A stretch of 64,000 nt of DNA from UBA4312 sp002394635 (GCA_946539765.1 CAMNHO010000002.1:124001-188000), one strand, 5' to 3'. Shown: positions 19,024-29,042, counted from the first letter of the stretch. Translations and numbers: made by a program. Notes: a model not told the origin generated them from the sequence alone.

Positions 19024-21753
19024 TTATCGATTTCGGATCATCTGCATAACAGAGAAACAACGATCGCACAAACCATCTTCATTGGTTGTTTCCGTCATAT
19101 TCCAGCACCGAGGACATACATGTCCATCTGCTTTCTCTACAACAACTTCCGGACCTTCTTCAACAAACGTCACTTTTGAAACAATTAGCCATTGTGCCGG
19201 GTTCTTTAACAGCTTATCACAAGCCGCTTTAGTTTCCACATCTAGATTTAACGCAACCTGTGCTTCTAATGCCTTACCAATCATATTATCCTTACGGGCG
19301 TCTTCCAGTGCTTTTAAGACCTTTTTACGCATTCCGAATAATAGATCCATTTCTTTCAACAATCCTTCTGTATCGAAGTTTAAAGGTACTTCTGGGAAGC
19401 TTTCCAGATGAATGGATGTTTCATTCCACTTCATATAATCGTTTACTTCTTCACAAGTATGGCAAAGGATCGGTGCCCACAATTTCGTCAACACTTCACA
19501 CGCTGTATACAGAACTGTCTGTACCTGGCGACGCTGATTATCATCCTGATCATCACAATATAAAATATCTTTGGTGTAATCCAGATAGTATGCGGACAGA
19601 TCATTGGTCATTAAAGTTGATAAGGTTGTAACGACATCCGCAAAACGATATTCCTTATAAGCCAGTTTTACTTCATCGATTACATCATGCAGTTTAACAA
19701 TCATGTACTGATTGATTGGATCCAACGATTCAATAGGCAGACATTCATCTTTATTAAAAGATTGGTTGTCCAGGTTAGCCATACAGAAACGGATCGTATT
19801 ACGAACCTTACGATAGTTATCACTTACTTGTTTTAAAATCTTTTTCCCCATGGATACATCGGCCTGATAATCAACGGAACAAGCCCATAAACGCAAGATA
19901 TCCGCACCATACTTCTTTGTGATTTCCGCAGGTGCTACCGCATTCCATTGCGATTTTGACATCTTGACACCCTTTTCATCCATAACAAAACCATGAGATA
20001 AACACTGTTTATATGGAGATCGACCATGAACTGCCGTGCCGACGATCAACGAAGAGTTGAACCATCCACGATACTGATCCGAACCCTCAAAATAGAGATC
20101 AGCCGGATACCCTAATCCACGTGCGATCATAGCACCTGTATGGGAAGACCCAGAGTCAAACCACACATCCATCGTATCTGTTTCTTTTGTATATTTACCG
20201 TTAGGAGAATGTTCGGAAACATACCCATCCGGCAAAAGATCCTTTGCTTCTCTTTCAAACCATACATTTGATCCATATTCTGCAAACAACGCAGCTACAT
20301 GATCGAAGATTTCCTTTTCCATCAACGGGGTTCCATCTTCTCCGTAAATGATTGGAATTGGTACACCCCATGCCCTCTGACGAGAAATACACCAGTCATC
20401 ACGATCTGCAATCATATTATGAAGACGTTGTTGTCCCCAGGAAGGAATCCATTCCACCGCATCAATTTCATCCAGAAGTTTTTGACGAATCTTATCAATA
20501 GAGGCAAACCATTGGGTTGTAGCACGATAGATAATTGGTTTTTTTGTACGCCAGTCATGTGGATATGCATGTGTCAACCATTCCATCTTTAATAACAAGC
20601 CCATTTCATCCAGCTTTAATGTAACTGTTTTATTGGCATCAAAAACGTATTGTCCCTGCAACCAATCACCGGCCAGTTCTGTCATACGTCCTTGATCATC
20701 AACGTTATTAAATACTTCCATTCCGTATTTGCGGATCGTATAGAAGTCATCAGCGCCAAAAGCACTGGCAGTATGAACACAACCTGTACCTGCCTCTGCC
20801 GTAACATAGTCTGCCATCATCACAAATCCATCCCGATCTACATCATCTGCATACAAAGGATGGGCATATGTAATAAACTCAAGTTCTTTTCCCTTAAATG
20901 TCTTTTCAACAGTATAAGATTCACAGCCAAACTGTGGAAGCAAATTGTCAACCAATTCTTCCAGGACAATTAGTTTTCCTTTGTCTGAATTTACCAGCGC
21001 ATATGTCATACGCGGATTTAAACAGATACCCTGGTTGGCTGGAACTGTCCATGGCGTCGTTGTCCAAATGACAAAATATGTATCATTATCAAGAATTCCC
21101 TTACCATCCTTAACCTTAAACTTCACATAGATGGTCGGTGTCTTCATATCTTTATATTCTACTTCTGCTTCCGCAAGGGCTGTTTCACTGCTTGGAGACC
21201 AGTAAACAGGTTTTAATCCCTTGTAGATGAGACCTTCCAAGGCCATTTTACCAAAAACTTCAATTTGTTTTGCTTCAAAATCCTTTGTCAAAGTAATATA
21301 TGGATGATCATAATCCCCAACAGACCCTAATGACAGAAAGCCCTTCTTTTGTTTTTCAACCTGTTCCAACGCATAATCATTACAAATCTTGCGAAACTGG
21401 GCAATTCCCATTTTTTTACGATCATATCCTGCTTTTGTAACCGCTGTTTCAATTGGCAATCCATGCGTATCCCATCCTGGGATATAATCGATTCGGTATC
21501 CATCCATGAAATGTGAACGATTAATAACATCCTTTAAAACCTTGTTCAGCGCATGACCTAAATGAATATCTCCATTGGCATACGGAGGCCCATCATGCAG
21601 AACAAAAGGTGTAGCATCTTCTCTTTGCGCCTGCATCTGATGATACAGATCCATATCTTTCCAGCGTTTCTGGATTCCCGGTTCTTTCTTTGTCAGATTT
21701 CCACGCATCTCAAACTGCGTTTTCGGCATGTGCAATGTGTCTTTGTAATCCAT
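19024..21753 (-). CDS. ileS: Isoleucyl-tRNA synthetase
   Basis: 909 aa, bacterial-type IleRS. The class I signatures are PPYANGDIHLGHALNK (HIGH) and GVKMSKSQWN (KMSKS), with the CP1 editing domain between (TTTPWTVPANQGIC). The C-terminal zinc finger CPRCWN...CDRCF (about 880-900) marks the type common in Firmicutes. It charges tRNA-Ile. The ribosome binding site is GGAAGGAGA. An isoleucine T-box lies directly upstream, so expression should rise when tRNA-Ile is uncharged. It follows sepF-ylmH, the familiar Gram-positive order, but without divIVA in between. Confidence 0.97.
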   Translation of the reverse strand: MDYKDTLHMPKTQFEMRGNLTKKEPGIQKRWKDMDLYHQMQAQREDATPFVLHDGPPYANGDIHLGHALNKVLKDVINRSHFMDGYRIDYIPGWDTHGLPIETAVTKAGYDRKKMGIAQFRKICNDYALEQVEKQKKGFLSLGSVGDYDHPYITLTKDFEAKQIEVFGKMALEGLIYKGLKPVYWSPSSETALAEAEVEYKDMKTPTIYVKFKVKDGKGILDNDTYFVIWTTTPWTVPANQGICLNPRMTYALVNSDKGKLIVLEELVDNLLPQFGCESYTVEKTFKGKELEFITYAHPLYADDVDRDGFVMMADYVTAEAGTGCVHTASAFGADDFYTIRKYGMEVFNNVDDQGRMTELAGDWLQGQYVFDANKTVTLKLDEMGLLLKMEWLTHAYPHDWRTKKPIIYRATTQWFASIDKIRQKLLDEIDAVEWIPSWGQQRLHNMIADRDDWCISRQRAWGVPIPIIYGEDGTPLMEKEIFDHVAALFAEYGSNVWFEREAKDLLPDGYVSEHSPNGKYTKETDTMDVWFDSGSSHTGAMIARGLGYPADLYFEGSDQYRGWFNSSLIVGTAVHGRSPYKQCLSHGFVMDEKGVKMSKSQWNAVAPAEITKKYGADILRLWACSVDYQADVSMGKKILKQVSDNYRKVRNTIRFCMANLDNQSFNKDECLPIESLDPINQYMIVKLHDVIDEVKLAYKEYRFADVVTTLSTLMTNDLSAYYLDYTKDILYCDDQDDNQRRQVQTVLYTACEVLTKLWAPILCHTCEEVNDYMKWNETSIHLESFPEVPLNFDTEGLLKEMDLLFGMRKKVLKALEDARKDNMIGKALEAQVALNLDVETKAACDKLLKNPAQWLIVSKVTFVEEGPEVVVEKADGHVCPRCWNMTETTNEDGLCDRCFSVMQMIRNR

Positions 21754-21772
21754 CTTCTTTGTCTCCTTCCAT

Positions 21773-21985
21773 AAAAAAAACGTCCTTGTCTAAGGACGCT
21801 AACACGCGGTACCACCTTAGTTTACATAAACTTTATGTACACCTCAAACGAATAACGGTTCGCCGCCGGATCAGCTTACTATGTTCAGCTAATCAGCTCT
21901 AAAGTGATATTACCATGAATATCTATACAGCTTTTCACCCAACCGCTGCTCTCTAGCTAGAATCTTCATCATAACGTGTCTTTGT
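21773..21985 (-). promoter_or_regulatory. T-box leader of ileS, isoleucine specifier AUC
   Basis: The T-box core AAGGTGGTACCGCG is at 21805-21818 on the minus strand, and the terminator (AGCGTCCTTA..AAGGACGT plus eight T) at 21773-21800. The specifier-loop alignment gives ATC at 21906-21908. The 5' boundary is approximate, and the leader begins within a few nt of the ylmH stop. Confidence 0.95.
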
Positions 21986-21991
21986 CTTTGC

Positions 21992-22741
21992 TTATATAAA
22001 CTTCTTAACTTGTAATACGAGTCGATCTTTTTTTGTAGTGTGGCTGACCTCAATAAACTGAAACCGTCCAACACCCCGAATCGAAACAAAATCATTATTA
22101 CATAATTGGCAGTTTTGTTCAAGAACTACATCATTAACTTTTATCAGGCCCTGATTGATCATAGTAGCAGATTGGGAACGTGAACAATGTTTTAATGCGC
22201 TGACAATAGCATCTACACGAAGACTAGCAACACCAACATTGATGATCTCGTATCCCAAATAATGAATTTGAGCATCATTATCTAAAGAAAACGATACATG
22301 GCATCGGCCAATCTGAAACAAATTGGATTGGATAAATTCGCTTAAATTCTTTTTGCAGATTATGTAGATCTTGTCTTGATCGACTATCAGATCCCCGATC
22401 CTGTTTCTTTCAATCCCTAGATGCATCAATGCCCCCAGCAAATCCCTATGAGTTAATACTTTATATCGTGAGTCGTACGATGCAGAAAGTATGTCTACAT
22501 CAAAAGCAGGAGTCATTTCAAATGGAGATACGAAAGCAACTTGCCTTTGGGCTTGTGCATACCCACCATAATAAGAAACGAACATATCTTTTGGTATAAT
22601 CTGATCTAGAATACGAACTTCTACAGGTGTCAAAAAAAAGGTCAGAAACGGTTTATTTCTGACTTTAGAACTATATAGCTGATCTTTGATCTTCGATAAA
22701 AACGCTTCCTGACCTTTAATATTCATTTGATTATTCTTCAT
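21992..22741 (-). CDS. ylmH: YlmH family RNA-binding (S4 domain) protein
   Basis: 249 aa from the ATG at 22741; a TTG one codon upstream is the other option. An N-terminal YlmH domain (LTPVEVRILDQII, VSYYGGYAQAQRQVAFVSP) is followed by a C-terminal S4 fold (VDAIVSALKHCSRSQSATMINQGLIKVN..). YlmH homologues act in ribosome-associated quality control, handling peptidyl-tRNA on split 50S subunits. It overlaps the sepF stop by 11 nt and so is translationally coupled. No clear ribosome binding site of its own. Confidence 0.9.
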   Translation of the reverse strand: MKNNQMNIKGQEAFLSKIKDQLYSSKVRNKPFLTFFLTPVEVRILDQIIPKDMFVSYYGGYAQAQRQVAFVSPFEMTPAFDVDILSASYDSRYKVLTHRDLLGALMHLGIERNRIGDLIVDQDKIYIICKKNLSEFIQSNLFQIGRCHVSFSLDNDAQIHYLGYEIINVGVASLRVDAIVSALKHCSRSQSATMINQGLIKVNDVVLEQNCQLCNNDFVSIRGVGRFQFIEVSHTTKKDRLVLQVKKFI

Positions 22742-23180
22742 CAAAATCGTCAGGATCGCCTAATGAAATAGTTCCTGTTACACCAATCTGAGCTGGTGAA
22801 CATAAAATTACATTCTGGCCAATCTTCTGGATTTTTCCGTCTAATGCGAAAACAACACCTGTTAAGAAGTCGATTGTACGTTGTGCATAATCACGATCTA
22901 ATTTATGCAGATTAACAACAACAGCACGACCTTCTTTTAAACGCATGCCTACTTCTTCAACTTCTCCGAAGCCTCTAGGTTCAAATAATACCATTTTTGT
23001 AGATGCGCTCAATGCAGCAGTATTTGTACGTGCTGCAGGTCTTTCATAACGACTCTGTGGTTCTTGTTCAGATGCAGCAGCAGGTTCCGTAGCAGTCACT
23101 ACTTCTTCCTCTTCACCAACGTAATCTTCATCCTCATCAATTGGGTTTACGAAGTCCTTTACCTTATCCATAAAACTCAT
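22731..23180 (-). CDS. sepF: Cell division protein SepF
   Basis: 149 aa, the usual SepF length. An N-terminal amphipathic membrane-targeting segment (MSFMDKVKDFVNP) and a variable acidic linker precede the C-terminal SepF/DUF552 domain (about 60-140: VLFEPRGFGEVEEVG, VVNLHKLDRDYAQRTIDFLTGVVFAL, QKIGQNVILCSP). SepF tethers FtsZ to the membrane and bundles it. Ribosome binding site GGAGGTTTTCCT. Confidence 0.95.
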   Translation of the reverse strand: MSFMDKVKDFVNPIDEDEDYVGEEEEVVTATEPAAASEQEPQSRYERPAARTNTAALSASTKMVLFEPRGFGEVEEVGMRLKEGRAVVVNLHKLDRDYAQRTIDFLTGVVFALDGKIQKIGQNVILCSPAQIGVTGTISLGDPDDFDEE

Positions 23181-23205
23181 AGGAAAACCTCCTTACTCGA
23201 AATTT

Positions 23206-23214
23206 ATTATAGCA
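23206..23214 (-). promoter_or_regulatory. Extended -10 promoter of sepF-ylmH
   Basis: On the minus strand TGCTATAAT (TGn plus a perfect TATAAT at 23206-23211) lies about 25 nt before the sepF start. No convincing -35. Confidence 0.55.
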
Positions 23215-23245
23215 TAGAAAATGAATTTGAAAAGATGTAAGTAGG

Positions 23246-23278
23246 AAAAAAAACAGAATAGATTGCTCTATTCTGTTT
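23246..23278 (-). terminator. hpf terminator containing the stop codon
   Basis: The 12-bp stem AAACAGAATAGA/TCTATTCTGTTT (arms 23267-23278 and 23251-23262, minus strand) has a 4-nt loop and an eight-T tail. The hpf TAG (23268-23270) is part of the 5' arm. Confidence 0.9.
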
Positions 23279-23792
23279 CAATTAAACCGTATCCGCCATC
23301 GTTTCTCCGATAGACCACCGCAATCTTCCCAGTTTCGTCATCTGTGTAAATGAAGAAATCGTGATCCAGTAATTCCATCTTCATGATTGCCTCATCCAAA
23401 CTCATCTCCTGAGGCACGATCGACTTTGTTTTTACGACTTCATCGCCATAATCTTCATCTTCTGCTTCTGCCAAGAATGCTTCTGCCAACGATGTCTTAT
23501 TTTTTCTCTGCAGACGTGTCTTCTGTCTTCGGATTTGATCTTCCAGCTTATCGATTGCAATATCGATAGCTGAATACATGTCATCCGAAACGACTTCGGC
23601 ACGCAGGATTGCATATTTGGTAGGAATTGTCACCTCTATTTTTTGTTTTGCTGGGTATTCCCGAATCAGTACTTTTGCCTCATCATTTTCATCAATGATG
23701 AAATACTTGTTCAGCACGTTCAATTTCTTATTGATCTTTTCCGAAATATCCGGTGTTACTATCACATTTTTTCCTACAATTTTAACCTTCAT
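23268..23792 (-). CDS. hpf: Ribosome hibernation promoting factor, long form
   Basis: 174 aa from the ATG at 23792, placed correctly after TAGGAGGTG; a GTG three codons upstream overlaps that ribosome binding site. The N-terminal HPF/RaiA beta-alpha fold (about 1-100, MKVKIVGKNVIVTPDISEKI) is joined by a charged linker to the C-terminal dimerisation domain (about 118-174, KSIVPQEMSLDEAIMKMELL through the FIYTDDETGKIAVVYRRNDGGYGLIE end). The long form joins 70S ribosomes into inactive 100S dimers. Its terminator uses the last codons. Confidence 0.95.
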   Translation of the reverse strand: MKVKIVGKNVIVTPDISEKINKKLNVLNKYFIIDENDEAKVLIREYPAKQKIEVTIPTKYAILRAEVVSDDMYSAIDIAIDKLEDQIRRQKTRLQRKNKTSLAEAFLAEAEDEDYGDEVVKTKSIVPQEMSLDEAIMKMELLDHDFFIYTDDETGKIAVVYRRNDGGYGLIETE

Positions 23793-23940
23793 AATAGACA
23801 CCTCCTAGTTACTATTGTTAGCATTATTATATTCCTCATAGACCATATTGAACAGTTGCCAACCAATCTTGACACTTTACAATCCAACTTTTCCAGATGA
23901 TTTGACATGATATTCTATCATTTTTCTAATCTTTCTTTTA

Positions 23941-23949
23941 TGTTAAAAT
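23941..23949 (+). promoter_or_regulatory. Extended -10 promoter, predicted leaderless transcript
   Basis: TGTTAAAAT (TGn plus TAAAAT at 23944-23949). The 7th base after the hexamer is the A of the ATG at 23956. There is no Shine-Dalgarno sequence and the -35 is weak. Confidence 0.55.
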
Positions 23950-23955
23950 ATCAAC

Positions 23956-24900
23956 ATGAACCCATTTCCGTATTCAGATGACAACAAACGATATTACACG
24001 ATGAACTACTATTTTAAACATAGCTTTGGTCGAAAAATTGCCAAAGTTCCTTTACATGCCGGTTTTACCTGCCCAAACCGAGATGGCACCAAAGGATACA
24101 ATGGTTGTACGTTTTGTTCATCCAAAGGATCCGGTGATAGTATTCTCTTGTATGAAAGTACATTGCCTCAGCAATACGAGCAAGGTCTGGTACGAATGCA
24201 TAATAAATGGCCGGATTGTCTAGGTTTTGCTTATTTTCAATCGTTTACCAATACATATGCCGACCTTGAAACACTAAAAAGAATCTATGATCCTTTTTAT
24301 GAAATGGAAAATGTGCATGGAATTGCGATAGCTACGAGACCTGACTGTCTCAGTCAGAATTCTATCGAGTATTTTGCCGAAAAAGCAGGACATAAAGAAA
24401 CATGGATCGAAATAGGATTACAAAGCGTTAACGATAAAACAATGGAGGCCTGTAATCGTCACCACACGACAGCTGAGGTATGGCAGACATTGGAAAAATT
24501 AAAAAAAACCCCTATTAAAACGTGTTTACATATTATTAATTCTCTGCCAGGTGAAACACAGGAAGATATGTTAGAAACAGCTCGGCAAGTCGCTGTTCAT
24601 CATCCAACAGCCATTAAGATCCATATGCTGCATCTAATCAAAGGTACCCAGATGGCACAGACCTATAAAAAACAGCCTTTTAAATTGATGAGCCGGGATG
24701 AATATGTGGATACTGTCATCAAACAATTGGAAATTCTTCCGGAAGATATGATCATAGAAAGACTGACTGGAGATGGTCTGGCTCCAGAACTTATCGAACC
24801 ATTATGGACAATCAAAAAAACCATCGTTTTGAATGAAATAGATAAAAAAATGGCCAGAGAGAATACCTGGCAATCTAAATATTATAAAAAAGAAGAGTGA
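23956..24900 (+). CDS. Radical SAM protein, TIGR01212 / YhcC family
   Basis: 314 aa. The radical SAM cluster-binding Cys residues lie in the family-specific FTCPNRDGTKGYNGCTFC (about 37-54), where the last Cys pair binds the 4Fe-4S cluster. Conserved blocks AIATRPDCLSQN, WIEIGLQSVND and HIINSLPGETQEDM follow the barrel. The precise substrate is not inferable from the sequence; related proteins are thought to act in RNA or cofactor modification. The gene is monocistronic. Its stop codon abuts the tyrS stop with no spacer, inside a shared palindrome. Confidence 0.88.
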   Translation: MNPFPYSDDNKRYYTMNYYFKHSFGRKIAKVPLHAGFTCPNRDGTKGYNGCTFCSSKGSGDSILLYESTLPQQYEQGLVRMHNKWPDCLGFAYFQSFTNTYADLETLKRIYDPFYEMENVHGIAIATRPDCLSQNSIEYFAEKAGHKETWIEIGLQSVNDKTMEACNRHHTTAEVWQTLEKLKKTPIKTCLHIINSLPGETQEDMLETARQVAVHHPTAIKIHMLHLIKGTQMAQTYKKQPFKLMSRDEYVDTVIKQLEILPEDMIIERLTGDGLAPELIEPLWTIKKTIVLNEIDKKMARENTWQSKYYKKEE

Positions 24901-24915
24901 TCACTCTTCTTTTAA
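24886..24915. terminator. Shared bidirectional terminator made from two coding ends
   Basis: A perfect palindrome, AAAAGAAGAGTGA followed by TCACTCTTCTTTT, is centred between 24900 and 24901. The two TGA stops (radical SAM gene and tyrS) sit back to back at its centre. Each protein ends in Lys-Glu-Glu because each arm encodes it. Confidence 0.85.
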
Positions 24916-26139
24916 TGTAATACAATAGTATCTCTTTTTTCCGCGACGAATAATGACATTATTATCCACATAAGCATTCGCCTTCGTGATTATAGTTCTT
25001 GGATCTTTAACCTTTGTACCATTGATACTGATGGAATTTCCTTTGATCCATTCTCTGGCTTCTCTTTTACTGGAAGCAATGGAACAGTTTACCAAAACTT
25101 CCTCTAACATCAATCCAGTCGTACAGTCAATTTTTTCCATATCTTTAACGGCATCTTTTCTCTGGGATTCATCCAGTTCATCCAATTGACCTCTGAATAG
25201 CGCATTGGTAATCTTTAAAGCTGTATCCAAAGCTTCCTGGCCGTGCAAATCACGAACAACCTCTTCTGCCAATGCACGTTGCGCTGCACGTTTATGTGGT
25301 TCTTCTTTCAAAGAACATTCTAAAGCTTCAATCTGTTCCACACTCAAGAAAGTCAGTTTTTTCAAATACTCAATAACCTTGGTATCTTCTGTATTAAATA
25401 AGAATTGGTAAAGAGCATATGGACTGGTCTTTTCTGGATCCAGCCATACAGTTCCTGTTTCACTTTTTCCGAATTTTGTACCATCTGCTTTAGTGATCAA
25501 TGGCATGGTCAATCCATAACACTTTACATCAGCCCCGCATTTTTTTCGTATCAGTTCCAAACCACCAGTAATATTTCCCCATTGATCCTGTCCGCCAATC
25601 TGCATCGTACAGTTTTTAGTCTGATATAATTTTAAAAAATCAAGAGACTGGAGAATCATATAAGAGAACTCCGTATAGCTGATACCTGTTTCCAGACGCT
25701 TACGAACCGTTTCTTTTTTTAACATAAAAGAAACATTGAACAGTTTTCCATAATCTCTCAAAAAATCAATAATGGTTATATCCTTTGTCCAGTCCAGGTT
25801 GTTCACCATTTCAAAACCCCAAAGTTTTTGGATCTGGTTATATAATGCATGATAGTTGTGTTCCAGCAGTTCGGCAGTCAGCATCTGTCTCTCTCCTGTT
25901 GCTTTAGGATCACCGATAAATCCTGTCGCTCCACCAACCAGCATGATTGGATGATGCCCATGCTGCTGTAAACGTTTTGCCATCAATAAAGAGGAATAAT
26001 GTCCGATATGTAAGCTGTCTGCTGTTGGATCTGTTCCAATATAGAAAGTTACTTTATCGTTGTTGATCACATCTTCCACTTCCGGACTTGTGATATCATT
26101 GATCAATCCTCTCCACTTCAATTCATCAAATAATTTCAT
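24901..26139 (-). CDS. tyrS: Tyrosyl-tRNA synthetase
   Basis: 412 aa, TyrS family 1. The HIGH-like motif is DPTADSLHIGHYSSLL, the tyrosine-binding signature is in QIGGQDQWGNITGG, the KMSKS-like motif is KFGKSETGTVWLD, and the S4 tRNA-binding domain is at the C-terminus (about 345-410). It charges tRNA-Tyr. Ribosome binding site GGGAGGATATC. It is behind a tyrosine T-box, with its own promoter immediately after the leuS terminator. Confidence 0.97.
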   Translation of the reverse strand: MKLFDELKWRGLINDITSPEVEDVINNDKVTFYIGTDPTADSLHIGHYSSLLMAKRLQQHGHHPIMLVGGATGFIGDPKATGERQMLTAELLEHNYHALYNQIQKLWGFEMVNNLDWTKDITIIDFLRDYGKLFNVSFMLKKETVRKRLETGISYTEFSYMILQSLDFLKLYQTKNCTMQIGGQDQWGNITGGLELIRKKCGADVKCYGLTMPLITKADGTKFGKSETGTVWLDPEKTSPYALYQFLFNTEDTKVIEYLKKLTFLSVEQIEALECSLKEEPHKRAAQRALAEEVVRDLHGQEALDTALKITNALFRGQLDELDESQRKDAVKDMEKIDCTTGLMLEEVLVNCSIASSKREAREWIKGNSISINGTKVKDPRTIITKANAYVDNNVIIRRGKKRYYCITLKEE

Positions 26140-26154
26140 TTCGATATCCTCCCA

Positions 26155-26355
26155 TAAAAAAAGTCCTTATTAAATAAGGACGAATGACCGCGGTACCACC
26201 TTACTTCATGTAAAAATACATGCACTCAATCCTTTAACGCAGGATGACGTCTTATAGAAGCTCCAAGGTGTACTCTACAGGCTCTGTTCGACTTTTCACC
26301 AACCAGTCGTTCTCTGATCCAGAATGATCTGTAGACTCTTTCTCTTCCTAGCCTT
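26155..26355 (-). promoter_or_regulatory. T-box leader of tyrS, tyrosine specifier UAC
   Basis: The T-box core is at 26189-26202, and the terminator (GTCCTTATT..AATAAGGAC plus seven T) at 26155-26181. The specifier TAC at 26270-26272 sits in the canonical GAGTACACC loop context. Confidence 0.95.
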
Positions 26356-26361
26356 GCGTGA

Positions 26362-26390
26362 ATTATAACAGAATAAAGAATATACATCAA
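26362..26390 (-). promoter_or_regulatory. Promoter of tyrS
   Basis: TTGATG (26385-26390), 17 bp, TATAAT (26362-26367) on the minus strand, with an additional TGn extension. The -35 begins directly after the U-tract of the leuS terminator. Confidence 0.75.
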
Positions 26391-26391
26391 G

Positions 26392-26421
26392 AAAAAAGTA
26401 GTATCACAGGGATACTACTTT
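26392..26421 (-). terminator. leuS terminator containing the stop codon
   Basis: AAAGTAGTATC pairs with GATACTACTTT (11 bp, 5-nt loop) before a T-run. The leuS TAG (26415-26417) is in the 5' arm. Confidence 0.9.
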
Positions 26422-28811
26422 ACAACAATGTTTACTACTTTTCCTTTCACAACAATAACCTTCTTAACTTCCTTACCTTCGATCTGACGTTTTACATTGT
26501 CCAGAGATAAGGCCATATCCTCAAGAATTTTATTGTCCGATCCAGCAGGTACCTCAAACTTTCCTCGAACTTTACCATTTACCTGTGCAACAACCGTCAC
26601 AGTCTCTTCAACTAAGTATTTCTCATCATAAGTTGGCCACGACGCATATGTGATTGACTCATCATGTTTTAATACATTCTGCCATAACTCTTCGCCTAAA
26701 TGTGGAGCAAAGCAGGCAAACATTTGGATAAAGCCCTCAGCATACGGACGATAAATCGTTTTAGCTTTATAGGCGTCGTTGATGAATACCATCATTTGAC
26801 TGATGGCAGTATTTAAACGTAATGCATCAATATCATGTGATACTTTCTTTACCGTTGCATGGAAGCTCTTATCCAAAGCATGATCATTTTCATCTGTGAT
26901 CGTAGCAACCTCGCTGAAGAATCGATTGACACGCTCTAACCATTTACGTGTCCCATCCAGTCCGGTCGTGGACCACGGCAATGCAGATTCCAATGGTCCC
27001 ATGAACATTTCATATACACGCAACGCATCTGCACCATGACTTTCAATGATCTCATCCGGGTTGATGACATTTCCACGGGACTTGCTCATCTTTTCCCCGT
27101 TTTCTCCCAGGATCATGCCTTGATGAAATAATTTTTGGAATGGTTCCGGTGTCGGAACAACACCACAATCGTATAATACCTTATGCCAAAAACGAGCGTA
27201 TAGTAAATGTAATACAGCGTGTTCTGCTCCTCCGACATACAAATCTACCGGAAGCCAATGCTTCAACAGATCCGGTCTTCCAATCTCATCATTATTATGC
27301 GGATCGATATAACGAATGTAATACCAGCATGAACCTGCCCATTGTGGCATCGTATTGGTTTCGCGGGTTCCTTTCACTCCGTCAATTTCAACATGCAACC
27401 AGTCAGTCACGTTAGCTAACGGACTCTCGCCGTTATCACTAGGTTTATAATTATCCGTGGCTGGCAGTTCCAACGGAAGTTCATCCAATTCAACAGTACG
27501 CTGCGTACCATCTTCCATGTTGACGATCGGAATTGGTTCTCCCCAATAACGTTGACGGGAGAATAACCAGTCACGTAATTTATAGGTTACCTTTGCTTCA
27601 CCGCAATGATGATCCTGCAGCCATTCGAGCATCTTGGCAATAGCATCTTCTTTGTTCAATCCGTTCATCCATTCGGAATTGATATGATTTCCATCATCCA
27701 CATAAGCTTCTTTTTCAATATCTCCGCCTTCCAATACAGGAATGATCGGCAAATTGAACTTTTTAGCAAATTCATAATCTCTTGTATCATGCGCAGGAAC
27801 CGCCATGATAGCACCCGTTCCATAGCTTGCAAGCACATAATCACTGATCCAGATTGGAATTTTCTTTCCATTCACCGGGTTAATCGCATATGCACCGGTA
27901 AATACACCTGTTTTATCTTTATTTAAATCGGTTCGTTCCAGATCGCTCTTTGTTGCACAAATGGCTTTGTATTCATCCACTTCTTGTTTATGCTCTACCG
28001 TCGTGATTTCATCCACAAACGGATGTTCCGGGCTGAATACACAATATGTAGCTCCAAACAACGTATCACAACGTGTAGTAAAGACAGTAAACTCTTTATC
28101 ATGACCATCAATTTTGAAAATTACATTAGCACCTTGAGATTTTCCGATCCAGTTCTTTTGCATTTCTATAGTTGAAGTCGGCCAGTCCAGCAATTCTAGA
28201 TCATCTAGCAGTCTTTCTGCATAATCGGTAATACGCAATACCCACTGTCGCATTGGCTTTCGGATTACAGGGTATCCACCTCGTTCACTTTTTCCGTCTA
28301 TGACTTCTTCATTTGCCAATACGGCTTTCAACTCAGGACACCAGTTAACCGGGATTTCATCAATATATGCCAATCCTTTTTTATACAGTTGTAAAAAGAT
28401 CCATTGTGTCCATTTGTAATAAGATGGATCACTGGTCGCAAATTCACGATCCCAGTCATAACTGAATCCTAAAGACTGGATCTGCTCACGAAAATGATCG
28501 ATATTCCGTTTTGTAAAACTAGCTGGATGATTTCCGGTCTGGATAGCATATTGTTCAGCTGGTAAACCAAAAGAATCCCATCCCATCGGATGCAGTACGT
28601 TATAGCCCTCCATACGTTTTTTACGCGCTACAATGTCCGTGGCCGTATATCCTTCCGGATGCCCTACATGCAGACCCTGACCGCTCGGGTACGGGAACAT
28701 GTCCAGAACATAATATTTTGGCTTTGATAAATCAGCTGTATCACATGCAAAGGTTTTTTCTTCCAGCCATCGTTTCTGCCATTTTTTTTCTACCGTTTGA
28801 TGATCGTACAT
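26415..28811 (-). CDS. leuS: Leucyl-tRNA synthetase
   Basis: 798 aa from the ATG at 28811, which has a GAGGAGG ribosome binding site; the six codons upstream are not supported. The HIGH motif is in [18 protein letters not shown], the KMSKS motif is [15 protein letters not shown], and the CP1 editing domain has [13 protein letters not shown] and the conserved [10 protein letters not shown]. It charges tRNA-Leu. It is controlled by a leucine T-box whose specifier differs from the leuA one. Confidence 0.97.
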   Translation of the reverse strand: MYDHQTVEKKWQKRWLEEKTFACDTADLSKPKYYVLDMFPYPSGQGLHVGHPEGYTATDIVARKKRMEGYNVLHPMGWDSFGLPAEQYAIQTGNHPASFTKRNIDHFREQIQSLGFSYDWDREFATSDPSYYKWTQWIFLQLYKKGLAYIDEIPVNWCPELKAVLANEEVIDGKSERGGYPVIRKPMRQWVLRITDYAERLLDDLELLDWPTSTIEMQKNWIGKSQGANVIFKIDGHDKEFTVFTTRCDTLFGATYCVFSPEHPFVDEITTVEHKQEVDEYKAICATKSDLERTDLNKDKTGVFTGAYAINPVNGKKIPIWISDYVLASYGTGAIMAVPAHDTRDYEFAKKFNLPIIPVLEGGDIEKEAYVDDGNHINSEWMNGLNKEDAIAKMLEWLQDHHCGEAKVTYKLRDWLFSRQRYWGEPIPIVNMEDGTQRTVELDELPLELPATDNYKPSDNGESPLANVTDWLHVEIDGVKGTRETNTMPQWAGSCWYYIRYIDPHNNDEIGRPDLLKHWLPVDLYVGGAEHAVLHLLYARFWHKVLYDCGVVPTPEPFQKLFHQGMILGENGEKMSKSRGNVINPDEIIESHGADALRVYEMFMGPLESALPWSTTGLDGTRKWLERVNRFFSEVATITDENDHALDKSFHATVKKVSHDIDALRLNTAISQMMVFINDAYKAKTIYRPYAEGFIQMFACFAPHLGEELWQNVLKHDESITYASWPTYDEKYLVEETVTVVAQVNGKVRGKFEVPAGSDNKILEDMALSLDNVKRQIEGKEVKKVIVVKGKVVNIVVK

Positions 28812-28832
28812 TGTCTCTTTCCTCCTCAAAAT

Positions 28833-29036
28833 AAAAACGTCCCTATCTCTAAGGACGTTTATTAACGCGGTACCACCTTAGTTCATAAGAAATTTCTTAT
28901 GCCCTCTATCTTTTAACGCAAGATTACGGATCAAAATCAGTTCCATGGCGAGTTCATTTCTTATCTGGACAGGCTTCCACCACCCGCCTGTTCTCTCTGC
29001 CAGCTTCCGAAATTACTACTCCACTTCAACACCTTT
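28833..29036 (-). promoter_or_regulatory. T-box leader of leuS, leucine specifier CUC
   Basis: The T-box core is at 28866-28879, and the terminator (AACGTCCTTAGAGATAGGGACGTT, T-run) at 28833-28860. The specifier CTC is at 28950-28952. Long blocks, including TGAAGTGGAGTAGTA, GGTGGAAGCCTGT, and AAATGAACT with GCCATGGA flanking the codon, are shared with the leuA leader. Confidence 0.95.
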
Positions 29037-29042
29037 AGGTGA

